From positions 331,656,941 to 331,720,940 of the forward strand of contig CM023448.1 of NCBI GenBank assembly GCA_013339765.2: DNA of 64,000 nucleotides. The letters run 5' to 3'. Origin of the DNA: Haemaphysalis longicornis. Its lineage: Eukaryota; Arthropoda; Arachnida; Ixodida; Ixodidae. This document shows, piece by piece, positions 1-11,449 of the stretch (its first letter is position 1; every line of letters begins with the position of its first letter). Below the pieces are notes generated by a model. The model made no database searches, was not told where the DNA came from, and worked only from the letters and a program-made list of their open reading frames with translations. The position numbers and the translations under genes were made by a program.

Positions 1-1439
1 AACATGCGAATATAAGCGCAAAAACAAAGACCTTCCATCACCTCATGCATGACGTTTATTATTTGCTAGTTCTTTCAAAACAAAGGACTCCGGATTACAC
101 AAGGCCTGTTCGGCTGGAATAGAGTAAAGCGATGCGAACACGATCCGCTGTATTCAAAATGTCGCACCGGCATATTAAATGAGAAGGCGGCTAACAAAGA
201 CCTTAAAAAAGTATCCGCGGCAATCAAGAGAGCAGCAAAAAATAGGAAAGGGAAAGGGGGCGTAAACGTTAAAGAGCGAGCAGTACTCCTGCTGGCGCCC
301 TGGCGCTTTCATCGAGAATTCTGGTTAACAAAAGCAGACTGGGAGGACAATATCTGCAATTAAAAGACGCCGATAAAATAGGAGGAGGCGGAATAGAGCA
401 GTCTGGCGCCGTTTTACTCTTTTTCCCTGCCTAGAAAACGAGGGCGTTGTTCTGCATCGTGTAAAAAGAGTGGCCGGGAAGCCGGAGGTAAGGAGGTAAT
501 GAGCGGCTGCGACGGAGGAGACTTGCACGATAGCGACAAGAGTAGAAAGCTTGACGGGCCCAAGTAAGGGAAGAGGATTAACGGACGCGGATTACCGACT
601 GTGAAGGGCCACGTTAAGAGCACCGGTCGCGTACGGCGGTGCTAAGGAGGCGGCCTGAAGCGTCGGCCGGATGGCCCCGTGACGACCGGCCGGCGCCAAT
701 GGACACTTTGCGAGAGCCACGCGGGCCGAATAATGCGCTCATTTTATTCTCTCCCAGCTTCCTAGGCGCGACTTAAGGCGAAAATACGTCGTCACCCTCC
801 GCACACACCGTTCGTTTAGTCGACTGCGCGCGGCGACTGGCAGCCGCGAAAGTTGGGGCAGCGTCGTAACTTTATACGGCCCTCGCGTGTTCCCTGGCGC
901 CTCACGTAGGTACTCACAACAACGGCAACCCTGTCGTGATCAGCCCTGTCGGCATAAGCCCCACAGACCTCGTGCAGTCTCGTCTCTGGCTCATCTACCT
1001 GGCATGACAGCGCGCTCCCTTTCAACTAATCATTCATCTCAGTTCTTTAGGCTCTCTTGCTACTCTGTTATAAGTCTATCAATGTGCCTTGGAGAATAAA
1101 ATTTTTGTTGCCATCGCAAAATTGCAAACATTACAGAACTCTAGCACAGCCACAGAATCTTTTATACACAAAAATAAAAAAAGAAACCTGACGCTATGTG
1201 ATGGAAGTTGGAGGTTACTGGCTCCAGTCTAAAATTAGTGCCATGAAATCGGAGGGAAGACCCCTCTTGCTGCTAAAAGATTTATTCATATGAGCATCCA
1301 GAACTGCCCTTTGTCTGTCGAAACGTTGGAACCGCACTAAGGCGCCGCTACCTTGCCTAACGGTTTTTTTTTTTTTTTTTACTTTGTATACGTATACACA
1401 CACATATACGAGCACCTTTGGCATTGTCGCTGCAAGATG
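1..1439. other. Intergenic DNA, no gene recognised
   Basis: No conserved protein, RNA gene or repeat family is recognisable on either strand. Open frames here are short and lack recognisable domains. A run of 17 T lies at 1364-1380. It could be the poly-A end of an old minus-strand retrocopy, but nothing next to it supports that. Confidence 0.5.
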
Positions 1440-2030
1440 TGTTTCGCTTTCGAACGAGCCATCGAGTCGCTCGTTTCTGTGCCCGACGACGGGGCCAACG
1501 TCCGACTGACGGCCGGGCCACGTCGCCGCGCAAGCCTCGCCGCCTCGAGTCCCGGAAACAGGCCGCGGGCCCATTCCGATACCAGGGCGCGCCATTAGGC
1601 CGCCACTCGAGCGCCGATTTCCACCCCGCGTGGCCTTCATTAGAATAGCGCCCGCATTGCGCGCCGGGTGCCCGTTTTCCGCCTCTTATCAAATGGGACC
1701 CGGATTCCAAGCGCCCACGGGTCCGCGAGCAAGGAGCCCGATAACGCCGCGCAGTCCGCGGAAAGTGCCCGCAACGAGCCCGGCGGCCGGTGCCTTTCCT
1801 GCGGGGCGCCTCCGTTCGCGCCCGCTGTGCGTGCTCCATCTTCATTTGGCAGGGCCGGCCTTAATGATCTTTTGATCTCGCGCTGATGTGCGCGCACCTC
1901 TCTACGCTGCTGCCGAGCTGCGGACCAAGACGGGCATCTTCCACTCCCTGTTCCTGCGGGAGCACGCCTTGTGGCCCGGGCTTTTCCTCCGATTCGAGCC
2001 AGCCTTTCCGGCCGATCCGAACGGACCACT
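1440..2030. other. GC-rich island
   Basis: A strongly GC- and CpG-rich stretch whose overlapping open frames on both strands (up to 162 codons) are the expected by-product of scarce stop codons. It contains isolated ATTA/TTAA cores, for example near 1639 and 1860. It could be a regulatory island or a non-coding exon; no protein family is recognised. Confidence 0.35.
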
Positions 2031-2032
2031 CG

Positions 2033-2070
2033 CAAATATATTTCTCTCCCACAAGAGAGAAATACATTTG
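2033..2070. repeat. Inverted repeat, 16-bp arms
   Basis: Arms at 2033-2048 and 2055-2070 are reverse complements with one mismatch around a 6-nt loop. The size suggests a small fold-back remnant. The stem is not followed by a U-run and this is a eukaryotic context, so it is not called a terminator. Confidence 0.7.
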
Positions 2071-2991
2071 CCCTTACGGGGAGCGTACGCCCGAGGATAC
2101 TGGGCATTATGTGCTCCTGGATTCACAGCGAAAGATATAGCCCCATGAAATTCGGGCCAAATACGCCGCACGGAAAACGACAGGCAGTATGAATAAAAAA
2201 GAAAGCTCATTGCTAGGACTCAATTATTCGGATCAGTCAAGAGACCGCACAGGTTATAAAAGCGGGCTTCACGTGTCCCAAATGTTACTATTTTTTAGCA
2301 ATTTCAACGGAGGCAGCAATTTGAACGGAGGCGGCGCAAGTAAGAAGCAAGGTCTAATGACAGAGAATACGTCCCGAGGAATACGTCCCGAGGAAGGCCA
2401 CGAGATGTGAAATGGATGTAGGAAGTGTCCGCAATTCCAGCCCACTGCCCGGTAGGGGTGACGTCCAACAGGCACTACATGCCTAAACTCGCAGTAGAAC
2501 TCAAGTCGTGAGTGTCCATCTATACCGTTGCACTGCAACGCCCCAGGCTGACACCCCTTATCTGTGGATAAAACTTAGCTACTGCAAACCTTGAAGCATG
2601 AATGAAAGGAGGTGCTCCACAACGTCCAATACCTGCACAACAATCTTAGGGGCCTGGGTTTACTCACAGGAAAACAATGAGCGCATTATGTTAACTAACT
2701 GCTTCAGCATTTTCTGAATCTTCTCATCTTTAAGCATGTCGTTGTCGTTCAGTTACGCATGTAGACTCACTTTCAAAAAGGAGCCACAATTTAGACGATC
2801 GGTAGGCTACGGAACATTACAAGCAGCGCCTGCCGAAACGCAGAAAGTGAAACGCGGCAACAAGGGAAACGTCAGACTCTTGCCTCGCTTTAAAGCTTAG
2901 TGCTGTCGACAACGCCACCCGGAGCTGAACCTTACAGCGAGTCGCAAGCTGCAAAGCGAGAGGAGGGGGAGGTAGCGGAAACATTCATAAT
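2071..2991. other. Intergenic DNA, no gene recognised
   Basis: No domain or repeat family is recognised. A 15-bp unit containing GAATACGTCCCGAG is tandemly doubled near 2365-2394. Confidence 0.45.
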
Positions 2992-3024
2992 AGTTTAAGT
3001 CAAACATTCAGTTTGACTTAAACT
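2992..3024. repeat. Perfect inverted repeat, 14-bp arms
   Basis: The arms at 2992-3005 and 3011-3024 are exact reverse complements around a 5-nt loop. They are AT-rich and could be a micro fold-back insertion, but no flanking direct repeat is visible. Confidence 0.75.
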
Positions 3025-3289
3025 GAGGAAGGGTAAGGTGATGATCACTTGTCCCTCAAATCTCAACCTCGCCAACTTAAAAGGAAAATAACCTCACGCC
3101 CTTTGTATTCTACGTTAGGCGATGGCTGAAACAAAACAGAAAAAGGGAAATAAACAAACAATATAGCAGTAAGAACTTTCGCAGTTTCCGCTGATTTTGA
3201 TGAATAGAGGCCAAAGTTGGAAATGGCCTAAGGTTTCGCTGGTACTTCAAACCCTGCAAATAATGGCGGTGGAAGGAAATATTTCCCTC

Positions 3290-4300
3290 AAGTCAGCCCC
3301 CTTTATCCGTGCCCTGACAGCACAGGTCGGCGGGCTGTGATGGAACGCGGAGCATCGCGGGCCCTGATACAAGTGCACTGGCCCTGAAAAGGCGCGCAGG
3401 GGATCGGCGAAAGCGAAGGCCGTTGGGTGAGAGCATCATCAACAACAACAAAGAAGAGGTCTCCGCTACGCCAGTTCGGCAAATCCGACACCGCAGGACT
3501 CGGCGACAGCCAATGGCTTGGGCCTGCAAGGAATACGAGGCGACAAACGGAGATGGCGATACACGTAACGCGAGACGAATCTCCCAGATCAGCGGGCGGC
3601 GGGTGGTTTCCCGACGAGCGCCGCCGAAGCGGGCGTCGCCAAGAGGGGACATCCATCCAACCCGCGCACAAAGGGGCCCGGCGCCGGAAACTGCGCCAAT
3701 AAGGCCACACTCCTGCCGGGGCACGGGCGCGCGCGAAGCCGTCATCTATCGCGCATTACAGCAGATCGGAGTGGGCGCGGAAACAAGACGCCCCATTCAT
3801 TCTGCTCTCCAAGCCTCCGTGACACCGCCGCTGCCGTGGCCGCCGCCGCCGCCTCGGCTGACAACGCGACGGCGGCAGCGAACGCAGCCGATCTCGGCTC
3901 GATCCTTGCCGCGGCAGGCGCTCCCTTCTCTCCCAGTTGCCCAACCGGGTGTCGAATCCCCCGTGCTTTGGCAGGCGCCAGTGGCAACTCTAGAACCGAG
4001 AAATGGCGCGAAAAAACAGCAGCCCCGGGGCTTCCAGGGAAAGGCTGCGACACGAAGCGGTCATCCATCGCGCCAACGACTCCCCGGGGCCCGTGGCGGG
4101 GGGTCCTCTTTCGGTCGCGCTCGTTATGCGGAAACCTGTCCCGCAGTCGGCCATGCAGATGCGAGCCCCGGCCCACGTGCCACCGCCCACGGCCGGCAAG
4201 ATCCCCCCGTAATGAGCGGCGCAGTGTCGCGTTCGAAGGCTTCGTCGATGCGGTGCGTGTCCGCGGTTCCCGGGCACACAGCCCGTTCTTTACCGACTAG
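3290..4300. other. GC-rich island with spurious long frames
   Basis: About 1 kb of very GC-rich DNA. The longest frame in the window, 310 codons at 3423-4355 (+), lies here, but its translation is low complexity (Arg, Pro, Ala, Ser), has overlapping long frames on both strands and matches no family known to me. I regard it as non-coding or as untranslated or regulatory sequence. Confidence 0.4.
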
Positions 4301-4498
4301 GTCGCATTTGCAAATTCTCCGTGCTGCATATTATATGAGCAGAACAACGCTCTAACCGCCACCGGCTCATCGGAGACGGGGCAGGAACGAAAAGAAAAGG
4401 ACGCACTGGAAGCAAAGACGCATGCGAGAGGACAGACTTGGCCACCCCCGTCGCTGGAGGGCGCAACAAGAACTCTCAAAGTCGTTTAAACCTTCCTG

Positions 4499-4562
4499 GC
4501 TTTTTTTTTTTTTTTCATTTATGTTGCTTTTGTTGTTAAACGGGGCAAAAAAAAAAAAAAAA
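4499..4562. repeat. Facing poly-T and poly-A runs
   Basis: A T-run starts near 4502 and an A-run starts near 4547, with about 32 nt between them. Together they could pair as an A/T stem. The pair may be two opposed retrocopy tails or simple sequence; neither flank is recognisable as an element. Confidence 0.5.
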
Positions 4563-5062
4563 CAGAACCACAGGCTTAGCAAGCGCCAAGGCTCATCGGC
4601 CTTCGGGCGCTATTGCGTGATGGGAAAGCTATTTTCGTTTTTCCTTTCTTGTATGCAATTTTTGTTTTTTGATATTTAGATCATTAGATAAAGGATAAGT
4701 GGGAGTCAGCCCGTCACGTTAGAAAGCTGCCATAGGCGCTAGGTGCAACCCGAGTACGCAAGACTGCGGAGACTCGCTTCTGGCGCAAAGGCTGCCGCGA
4801 TGTTTTTTTCAATCCCTCAAAAGATTTTTGCTTTTGTTCTTTCGAGGAGAAATTTTGCGCCTTCGGGCTTAAATGTGCTCCAAAGGAGGCTTAAAGGAGC
4901 CATGAAGAGAAAATACAACTTGGTTTAATTTGAAAGAACTAGGATTCAGTATCTCACTCAGCTCCATTACAGCCGCAAAAGATGTTTTTTTTAACGAAAA
5001 AAAGCAAGAAGTATTTAAAAACTTTCGAATTTTGCGCCACAGTGACGTGTTATGAGCAAGAA

Positions 5063-5070
5063 TGACGTCA
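5063..5070. promoter_or_regulatory. CRE-type palindrome in MITE
   Basis: An exact TGACGTCA octamer, the consensus site of CREB/ATF bZIP factors. A second copy lies at 5230-5237 in the same element. That the sites are functional is inference. Confidence 0.35.
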
Positions 5071-5229
5071 TACGGGCCAACAATAAAACATAATTTTCAG
5101 TGCGTTAACTGCACGTTAGCATTCAAGTGATGCGGTCAAATGGAACTAGACGCCCCATTACAGACGTCCAGTCATGTGTCGTCGCGACAGGTCAGTTAGG
5201 CGGCCGCCAATCGCACAAACAAGGTTCCG

Positions 5230-5237
5230 TGACGTCA
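5230..5237. promoter_or_regulatory. Second CRE-type palindrome in MITE
   Basis: An exact TGACGTCA octamer in the same TTAA-flanked element, 167 bp from the first. Two chance copies in 0.5 kb would be unusual. Confidence 0.35.
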
Positions 5238-5753
5238 TAGAAAAGTTGCGGGAAATTGGCTAGGGGTCGCGACTGCTTCATACGTTTTCTTTAATATCTC
5301 CGTTATTTGTTCGAAGATTGCGATGATATTGGTATCATTGTTATCGGGACTAAGCAGTCTTTCTCATAAACCCAACTTGTATTTTGTCTTCATGGCTCCT
5401 TTAACTGTCGAGCACACAGACTGCGCATGCATCTGTATTACCAATTACGGTACTGAAACCGCATGCACTCCATCCTTTTTAAAGAGGTTCTTTTAAACAT
5501 CTTTAAAAAAAGGAAGCTAGGGAGTGCAAAGACGCCAAACATTTTGTGGGCGTCTTTTAAGCTAGACCGACATTAATGACGGAAGCTGCAAAACAACGAT
5601 CACAATATATAATCGACCGCATTACCTTCATCTCTGCGTGAGTGGTTGATACTTGCCCAGGACGTGTCTTACGAACTAGGGCTAGCTGTTGTCACTAAAA
5701 CTAGCCCAATGGTAGAAACCTCTTCGTACTACTTAGGTGAAATCTTGCCAGTC

Positions 5754-6008
5754 ATGTAATAAAACGCTCAGTGGCTAAGGAGTTGTGCTGCTGAGCGCAA
5801 GGACGCGGGTTCGATTTCCGGCCGTTGCGGCCGCTTTTCTGATGGAGGCGAAAAGCGAAAATGCCCGTGTGTTCGAGATTTCGGCGCAAGTTAAAGGTCC
5901 CCAGGTGATCAAAATTAATCCGGAGCCCTCCACTGCGGCCCGCCTCATTGCCTGTGTAGCGTCGGGGCGTTAAACCCCACAAACAATCAATCAAATAATG
6001 TAATAAAA
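5754..6008 (+). mobile_element. tRNA-derived SINE (Ruka-like), near full length
   Basis: A Pol III retroposon with an A-box-like GTGGCTAAGGAG near 5771 and a B-box-like GGTTCGATTTCC at 5808-5819, followed by the family core (gcggccgctttt ... cggagccctccact) and an AATC tail near 5982-5997. Exact 11-bp direct repeats, atgtaataaaa, lie at 5754-5764 and 5998-6008 and mark the target-site duplication. The 5' end lacks about 10 nt found in the copy at 18211-18540. It encodes nothing and would depend on a LINE for mobility. The family name rests on recognising the tick SINE consensus. Confidence 0.9.
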
Positions 6009-8721
6009 TAAGCTCCTTTACTCGCTGTAACCCTTCCCCCCCCTCCATTCCTTTTAAATATTAAACACGCGTAGAGTCGAAGGGAGTAATCTGTAAGTAA
6101 GGAATTTGGAAAAACATGCTCTCTAGACATACCAAGAATAATAAAAGTTACATTTTGGCTTCATTTTTAGAATACCTAAAGACCGTCAAAATACAAATGC
6201 GACAATGATTTATAGGTCGCCATCAAGAAACAGCCCACGATCCCCGTGGCCTGATCATTGAACGACGGACGCGGCTCCCACTGTACAAAAAAAAAAATAC
6301 AATCCTCCTCAAATGAAGACACGAAAAGGTGTGCCAAACACTGTACTATTTGGAAACAATGGAGGACTGACAATTATTTTTAGAGACACCCCTCTCCTCG
6401 ACAATAAACGCAGATCCCGTGTTCACCTTCTCTGACTCAAGACCGCATTTCTCTCCTGTATCCTTGATTGTGCTCCTCTTACGCACATTAGCTTCCTCAT
6501 TCAATGTGCATAGTTTTCTCTGGGAGGGAGCAGTTCGAAAGCAAAAGCATCTACTGCCGTGCCTTTTGTGTTGTTGCATATGTAGTGGTACCTCTTAAAG
6601 GTTATGAGTTGTTGTGATCCACTCAACTGCCTTAAACAGCGACTTTCAGCGCACTGTATCGTTGGTTGACCCGTGTGATAGGGCGTGATGGCTTTTATTT
6701 CGACGCTCCCGTAAATAACAAGCACCAGCGAGAGGCAGTACTGTTTAAGTTGGAACTCGTAAAACTGAACGAGACTCTCTGGACTACCATAATGTGGTGC
6801 TCACAGCATGTAGGCTGGCCCCGCATGCTGTGTACACTCTTCAAGATAACATGAATTCATGCCGTACTTTTTTCAAAACATACCCTCCCCCCAGTACAAC
6901 AGGGGCAAACGTTTATTGACTGCTGCATTTTTGATATATCACAGTCACCACCGCATCATTTTATGTCTTTCCGCAACTCACGCAGCTTTGTGGGATCGAT
7001 CTAATGCACTTCAGACATTTCTTTAGAAACGCACCATTTTGACCCCGTTAGGCGGTCCCGGCAAGTCTCAAACGAACACCCCAGTGCTTCCACAGAAAGA
7101 CTACATTCGATGCATATGTTCACCACGCTGCAAATAAAGAGCGGTCATTATAATTTCCATAAGCACCACCCCGACGGTTAAGCATTGATCCAAGGAACCA
7201 CCGGCAGGACTGTGACGCCAGCCAATACAACAGCTCTGAGAGAATGAAATTTGCATTACCTCGGTGAATGTGTTCGCGTTGGAAACGACCATGGCCACAC
7301 TAGCACTTGCCACTGTGCTTGATCAGACTGAACACATTGCAAAAAAGACGTTTAGCACAGTTCGGCCTTGTAGGTTTACAACTTACGTTTCTTCTTTTAT
7401 TAATGTGTTTTTCTGCCTTTTGCGGCAGTCGCACTACATCTACACAACTAAATAACTACAAAATCAGTACAACAGTTGCCACATCGTACACACGCCTTTA
7501 GGGTGCGTTCGGCGCCTTTGCCTCTCTGATCAACCTTATTGTGTTAGAATTAATCTTTCAATACATCAGCTAGAAGTTCGCCTTTGCTCTTCTTCCTCCC
7601 ATTTCCTATCCGTCCTCCATTTTTTTTTTCCTGGTCATTTACCGCGGCTTCTACTTTTGTATCCCTGGGCTTGCATTTCTCTTCCACAGTTGTCTGCATT
7701 TGTACCCTGTATTTGTACGCCGCTGAAGCTTCCGGAAACAGTGAAAAACAACAAATAAAATTGAGTCTGAAATAAAGACTTCGGAATGTCCATCGAGTGT
7801 TTTCTCGCGGTAAAAAAATAAATTCAAACGGGCCGAAGATACACCGCGACTATGCGGTGGTTCATAACAGGCGGATGTGCGGTGAGCGATCGACTTATCG
7901 GCAGTTTTGTATTGCGCCTCTATCATGAGTATCGATGCCGCGACCGTCAGTCGAACTCGCGACCTTGTTAGCAGCAGCAGCATGACTCCTCCATCCTTTC
8001 TTCCTTGCAGTTTGAGCAGCAACAAAAGTGCGTGTGAAAATTAAAGCAAACAGCAAGGCACATTCCAAACTGAGCACACTCTGCTTGCACTGGCGACTCA
8101 ACCAGCAATCCAGCTCTATTAAAAGGACGGCTCACTATTCCCGGAGAAAGCCGTCGAGCGCATAAAGTAAAATGCGTTAGTTTCTCATGTGGCGAAATTA
8201 ACAGGGATTGTGAATTACTCTAACAGCATGCAATGAAGTAAAAACTACGCAAGTTTCAATCGAGGTCATGTCAGACAAGGTACCGCCGCACAAGTTTTCG
8301 AAACGCCACTGTGGGCAGACGAATGCGAGATACAAAATTCGATTGTTTCTAACTAGCGACTTCACGTACTAGCGGGTTGATATTTGGAATGAGATGTGGT
8401 ATGTTTAGAGTTATAGCCCTACCGACAAGCAGAACATGACTGATTTTAGCAATGACGCATGCTGGCTCGTTTTATACCTGTGCTACACGACAACTTTCGA
8501 TTGACAGTCGAACGATGTCTTACAAGTGCGCCCTGTGTATTTACAATGGGGCACTCGATAGACAATTGGTTCGAAGGCCTCCGGAAGGCCTTTGAAACGG
8601 CCGTGAAGCACAGGTATTAGTCACATTTCTCGAACTGTCGTGCTACCAGAGAGTGGCTTGGGGATTAGAGCCGTCAAATTATTCAGCGTAAAACTGTGAC
8701 TGATGGCTACGCATGGCAATT
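6009..8721. other. Intergenic DNA, no gene recognised
   Basis: About 2.7 kb of AT-leaning sequence. Short frames on both strands translate to low-information sequence with no recognisable domain. I see no inverted-repeat element or known repeat family here. Confidence 0.5.
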
Positions 8722-8723
8722 AA

Positions 8724-9395
8724 TAGAGAGTTTTAGCTGACCGTTTCTGACGGTCCGCTCCCCTCCGATTGCAAGCGGGAGCGCCCTTGCGCATGCGTGG
8801 CGCGGTAGGGCGCTGTCGGCGATACCGGAGCGGGGCCCCGCTCCGATACCGGGGCCGCTTAGCGGACCGTCGCGGCAGCTTACGCTTCTGCGCGGAATTC
8901 CAACATGGCTGCCCCCCGCGAGGCGAGCGCGCTACGGCAAATTCCGTTTCGTCAGTTGGAACACGAACAACTAAATCGCTAAAGCTCTTCCGAATAGGCA
9001 AAGGTGCCACACACATCAACGAGGTTTAGAACGGAAGCGAAAAATGCCGACCAACAAAGTGCGGAGCTGCTCCTATGCAGCGCCAAGAAAGACAGCCTTC
9101 ACTTGGCTATTCCAAAAGTAATAAAGGTTAAATGAAGCAAAAAACACGGTATTTTGATTGATGTGAGCAACGCAGCGTTGATTTGAGTGACCAAATACAA
9201 ATTCTTCTGTTTCCTTTTGGATGAAGGTTTGGTTTACACACGCCGAGGAAAAGACCGGTCACGCGAATCATTCCCCGTCGAGGGAGATACGTTATCGCTT
9301 AGCTAAAAGCCTTTCTGCTGCTGACGCTCCGGTTGTGCTAAGCGGGCCGTCGGGAGCATAGCGTAGCGTCAAAAACGGTCAGCTAAAACTCTCTA
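8724..9395. mobile_element. MITE with 29-bp inverted repeats
   Basis: Termini at 8724-8752 and 9367-9395 are reverse complements over 29 bp with one mismatch (outer sequence TAGAGAGTTTTAGCTGACCG). The duplication is ambiguous: TA and AAT both fit the two flanks. The 670-bp interior is GC-rich, encodes nothing recognisable and contains an 18-bp perfect palindrome at 8827-8844. It is a non-autonomous DNA transposon; the superfamily (mariner-like if TA, otherwise Harbinger-like) cannot be fixed from this copy. Confidence 0.78.
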
Positions 9396-9397
9396 AT

Positions 9398-10317
9398 GAA
9401 GTGAAATGAGGTTACAGCCATTTTCCGGGGCCCTTACTTCTCCTGTAGAAGCCCATGTAATCAATAATTTACGCTGCCCGTAAAGTATTACATCTGGTAG
9501 CACAAATACGTCAAGTTTCGAGTAAACTAAAAACACGCTTTACGTGCAGTCTAGGCAAGGAACGCCCATCTTGCAGATTATTGAAAGTACGTTTAACTCG
9601 CTGCGTAAGTAACGAGTTCTTGCTTTGTTCAACCGGTGAACCTCGCGGTACAATGCAGCCTACTGAGCAACATTTCTTGAAGCGCAGGAGCCTTACTCCG
9701 CAAAGCATCAAATCCTTTTTCATAACATTCAGTGTTTTTTTTTACCCCTAGACGTTTAAAATGTTTTCTTCTATGCATGTTTGATTTTCTTAATCACAAT
9801 TCGATTTCTGCCAAGGTTTGTCTACCGAAGCTGTTTTTTTAACAAGTCCTTGAAAACATCAAAAGGGAACTTTTAACACTCGTCTATTTCAGTAAGGCAG
9901 TCTACTGCATTAGCCACGATATTTGTTTGGAGAAACTGAATAGGAGTGACATAAGTGTAGATTTCCACAGACTATTTGGTGCCTTCCAGAGTAAATTCGG
10001 ATGCCTTCCAGAGTAAAAGCATATTTTCGCGCTGCGATATCCCGCGAAAAAAGTATTCAGCACGCTGGCATTCACTCTGCCCGAGATAACAGAACCCTGA
10101 GCTATGGCATTCGCCTTTCAAACAAACGACCACTAAAGCTGCGTGCAAAGGCAATCGTGGGTGTTAAACAACGTACGGTAAACAACTTTGTACTTGTAGG
10201 ATCGAGTCAAAATACATAGACTACATATTGAGAGTTTTCTGGCACGAAGACGCGACAACGAAGGCTGATTTACAACTCAAAGCGCAGGCAGCGTCGGCCA
10301 GACGAGCGTCTCTTCAA
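9398..10317. other. Intergenic DNA, no gene recognised
   Basis: No conserved reading frame or repeat family is recognised. An approximate duplication, 'gccttccagagtaaa', occurs at 9981 and 10003. Confidence 0.45.
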
Positions 10318-11109
10318 CCTAAAGCGCTAACCACATGGAGCGATTTTTCCAGCGACGCGACGAGCGACGCGACTAGGATCCGCAGTCGCCGAACCGAAGT
10401 CGCTCGCCGAGGCAACCACATGACAGTGACTGCTCGAGCGACTGAGGATGGCGATTTCAATGTTGCCGCACACACGCGCTTGGTACGCTGGTTGTTGGCA
10501 AACATTTTTTTGTTCATTTGTCATAAAAAGCATGACTAAAAAGTATTACGCCTTTCTACCTTGCTTTTTGCACTTCATTGCATCTCTAAAACTGGTTTGG
10601 GTTAGCGATAGCGCACGCTTTTCATTTTGCGCCTCGTCTCTCGGCTCCAACATGAACGCCGTGAAGAATTCGCTTTCTTGACGTCGTTTTTCCCACACGG
10701 GTCTCACCCAGTGTGTGCGGGAGCCTTCTTGCTCCTGCTTCAGCGTGTACACAAGCTTTGCCACGCGAAGCTTTCTTTTCCGCTGCACCGCTACGGAAAA
10801 TCCGCTGCTCCGCTGCGTGGGTTTGCAAAGTCACAGAACAGGGGCAAAGTCTTCCCCCCGTTCTCTTCCAAAACCGGAGGTTGCGTGCTTACGTAGGGGC
10901 TCTCCTATTGGCTAGTCGCTGAGGCCACTTCCGGGAGGCGAGCGACTGTTTCTGGCGACCCAGAACTATAGTGCCTAGAAATTCTAGGCACTATACCAGA
11001 ACCGAGCGATTCGATGAGCGACTTGGTCCGCGGCGAAAAGTAGTTCGTCGCTAGTCGCGTCGCGCCCCAAGTCGCTCGCAAAATCGCTCCATGTGGTTGG
11101 GGCTTTAGG
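10318..11109. mobile_element. DNA-transposon-like element with GCGAC subterminal repeats
   Basis: The ends at 10318-10346 and about 11081-11109 are imperfect inverted repeats sharing CCTAAAGC, then AACCACATGGAGCGATTTT. Just inside both ends are clusters of GCGAC/GTCGC pentamers in opposite orientation (10350-10400 and 11010-11080). This arrangement is seen in Harbinger- and hAT-like non-autonomous elements. No transposase is recognised in the 792-bp body and no clear target duplication is visible, so classification is tentative. A second ACCACATG-GCGAC block at 10411-10440 suggests an internal duplication or nested element. Confidence 0.6.
10960..11002. mobile_element. 29-bp palindrome between 7-bp direct repeats
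   Basis: A perfect 14-bp inverted repeat around a single A (10967-10980, 10982-10995) is flanked by exact ccagaac copies at 10960-10966 and 10996-11002. The direct repeats make it look like a tiny fold-back insertion, or the footprint of a longer element, inside the element at 10318-11109. Confidence 0.7.
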
Positions 11110-11382
11110 CTAAGGCCGCCACCTCGCGGAGGGAATAGGAGTTAACAAAATTACACCGCTCCGCCATGGCTCCGCGCCGAATGGTACGGCCGGAGCAACG
11201 GCGCGCCGCCGGCAGCCGACCTCGGAGGCTGTGATTTGAGTGTGTTTGAGCTATATTACTCACACAGTATGATACACATCGTAAACTTTTCATCCCCGTA
11301 CATTGATGAGGTTTAGTAGCATTAACGTGCATTCGTCTTTTGCTGAAATGTATGAATCCCTCTTGTGTGTTTTACCCTGTTT
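11110..11382. other. Short spacer, nothing recognised
   Basis: Sequence between two DNA transposons. No feature is recognised. Confidence 0.4.
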
Positions 11383-11449
11383 TACAGTCAAACCCGGCTA
11401 TAACGAACCCGGATTGAGCGAATTATGCTATATATCGAACAAAAATATT

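Larger units (their letters stand above)
4891..5404. mobile_element. MITE with TTAA target duplication
   Basis: TTAA at 4891-4894 and at 5401-5404 flank a 506-bp body that begins AGGAGCCATGAAG and ends with its reverse complement. The terminal inverted repeats run about 30 bp (4895-4924 against the last 30 bp) with two or three mismatches, and weaker similarity continues inward. No transposase is encoded. TTAA duplications are established for piggyBac-type elements and some other superfamilies, so a non-autonomous relative is likely; the superfamily is inferred from the target site only. Two exact TGACGTCA palindromes lie inside, at 5063-5070 and 5230-5237. Confidence 0.8.

Noticed and set aside
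2033..2070. Stem-loop as an intrinsic terminator
   Set aside because: Eukaryotic context, no U-run after the stem, no gene upstream.
3423..4355. 310-codon open frame, the second longest in the window
   Set aside because: Lies in very GC-rich DNA, is low complexity in Arg/Pro/Ala/Ser, has long overlapping frames on both strands and matches no family I recognise. Scarcity of stops explains it.
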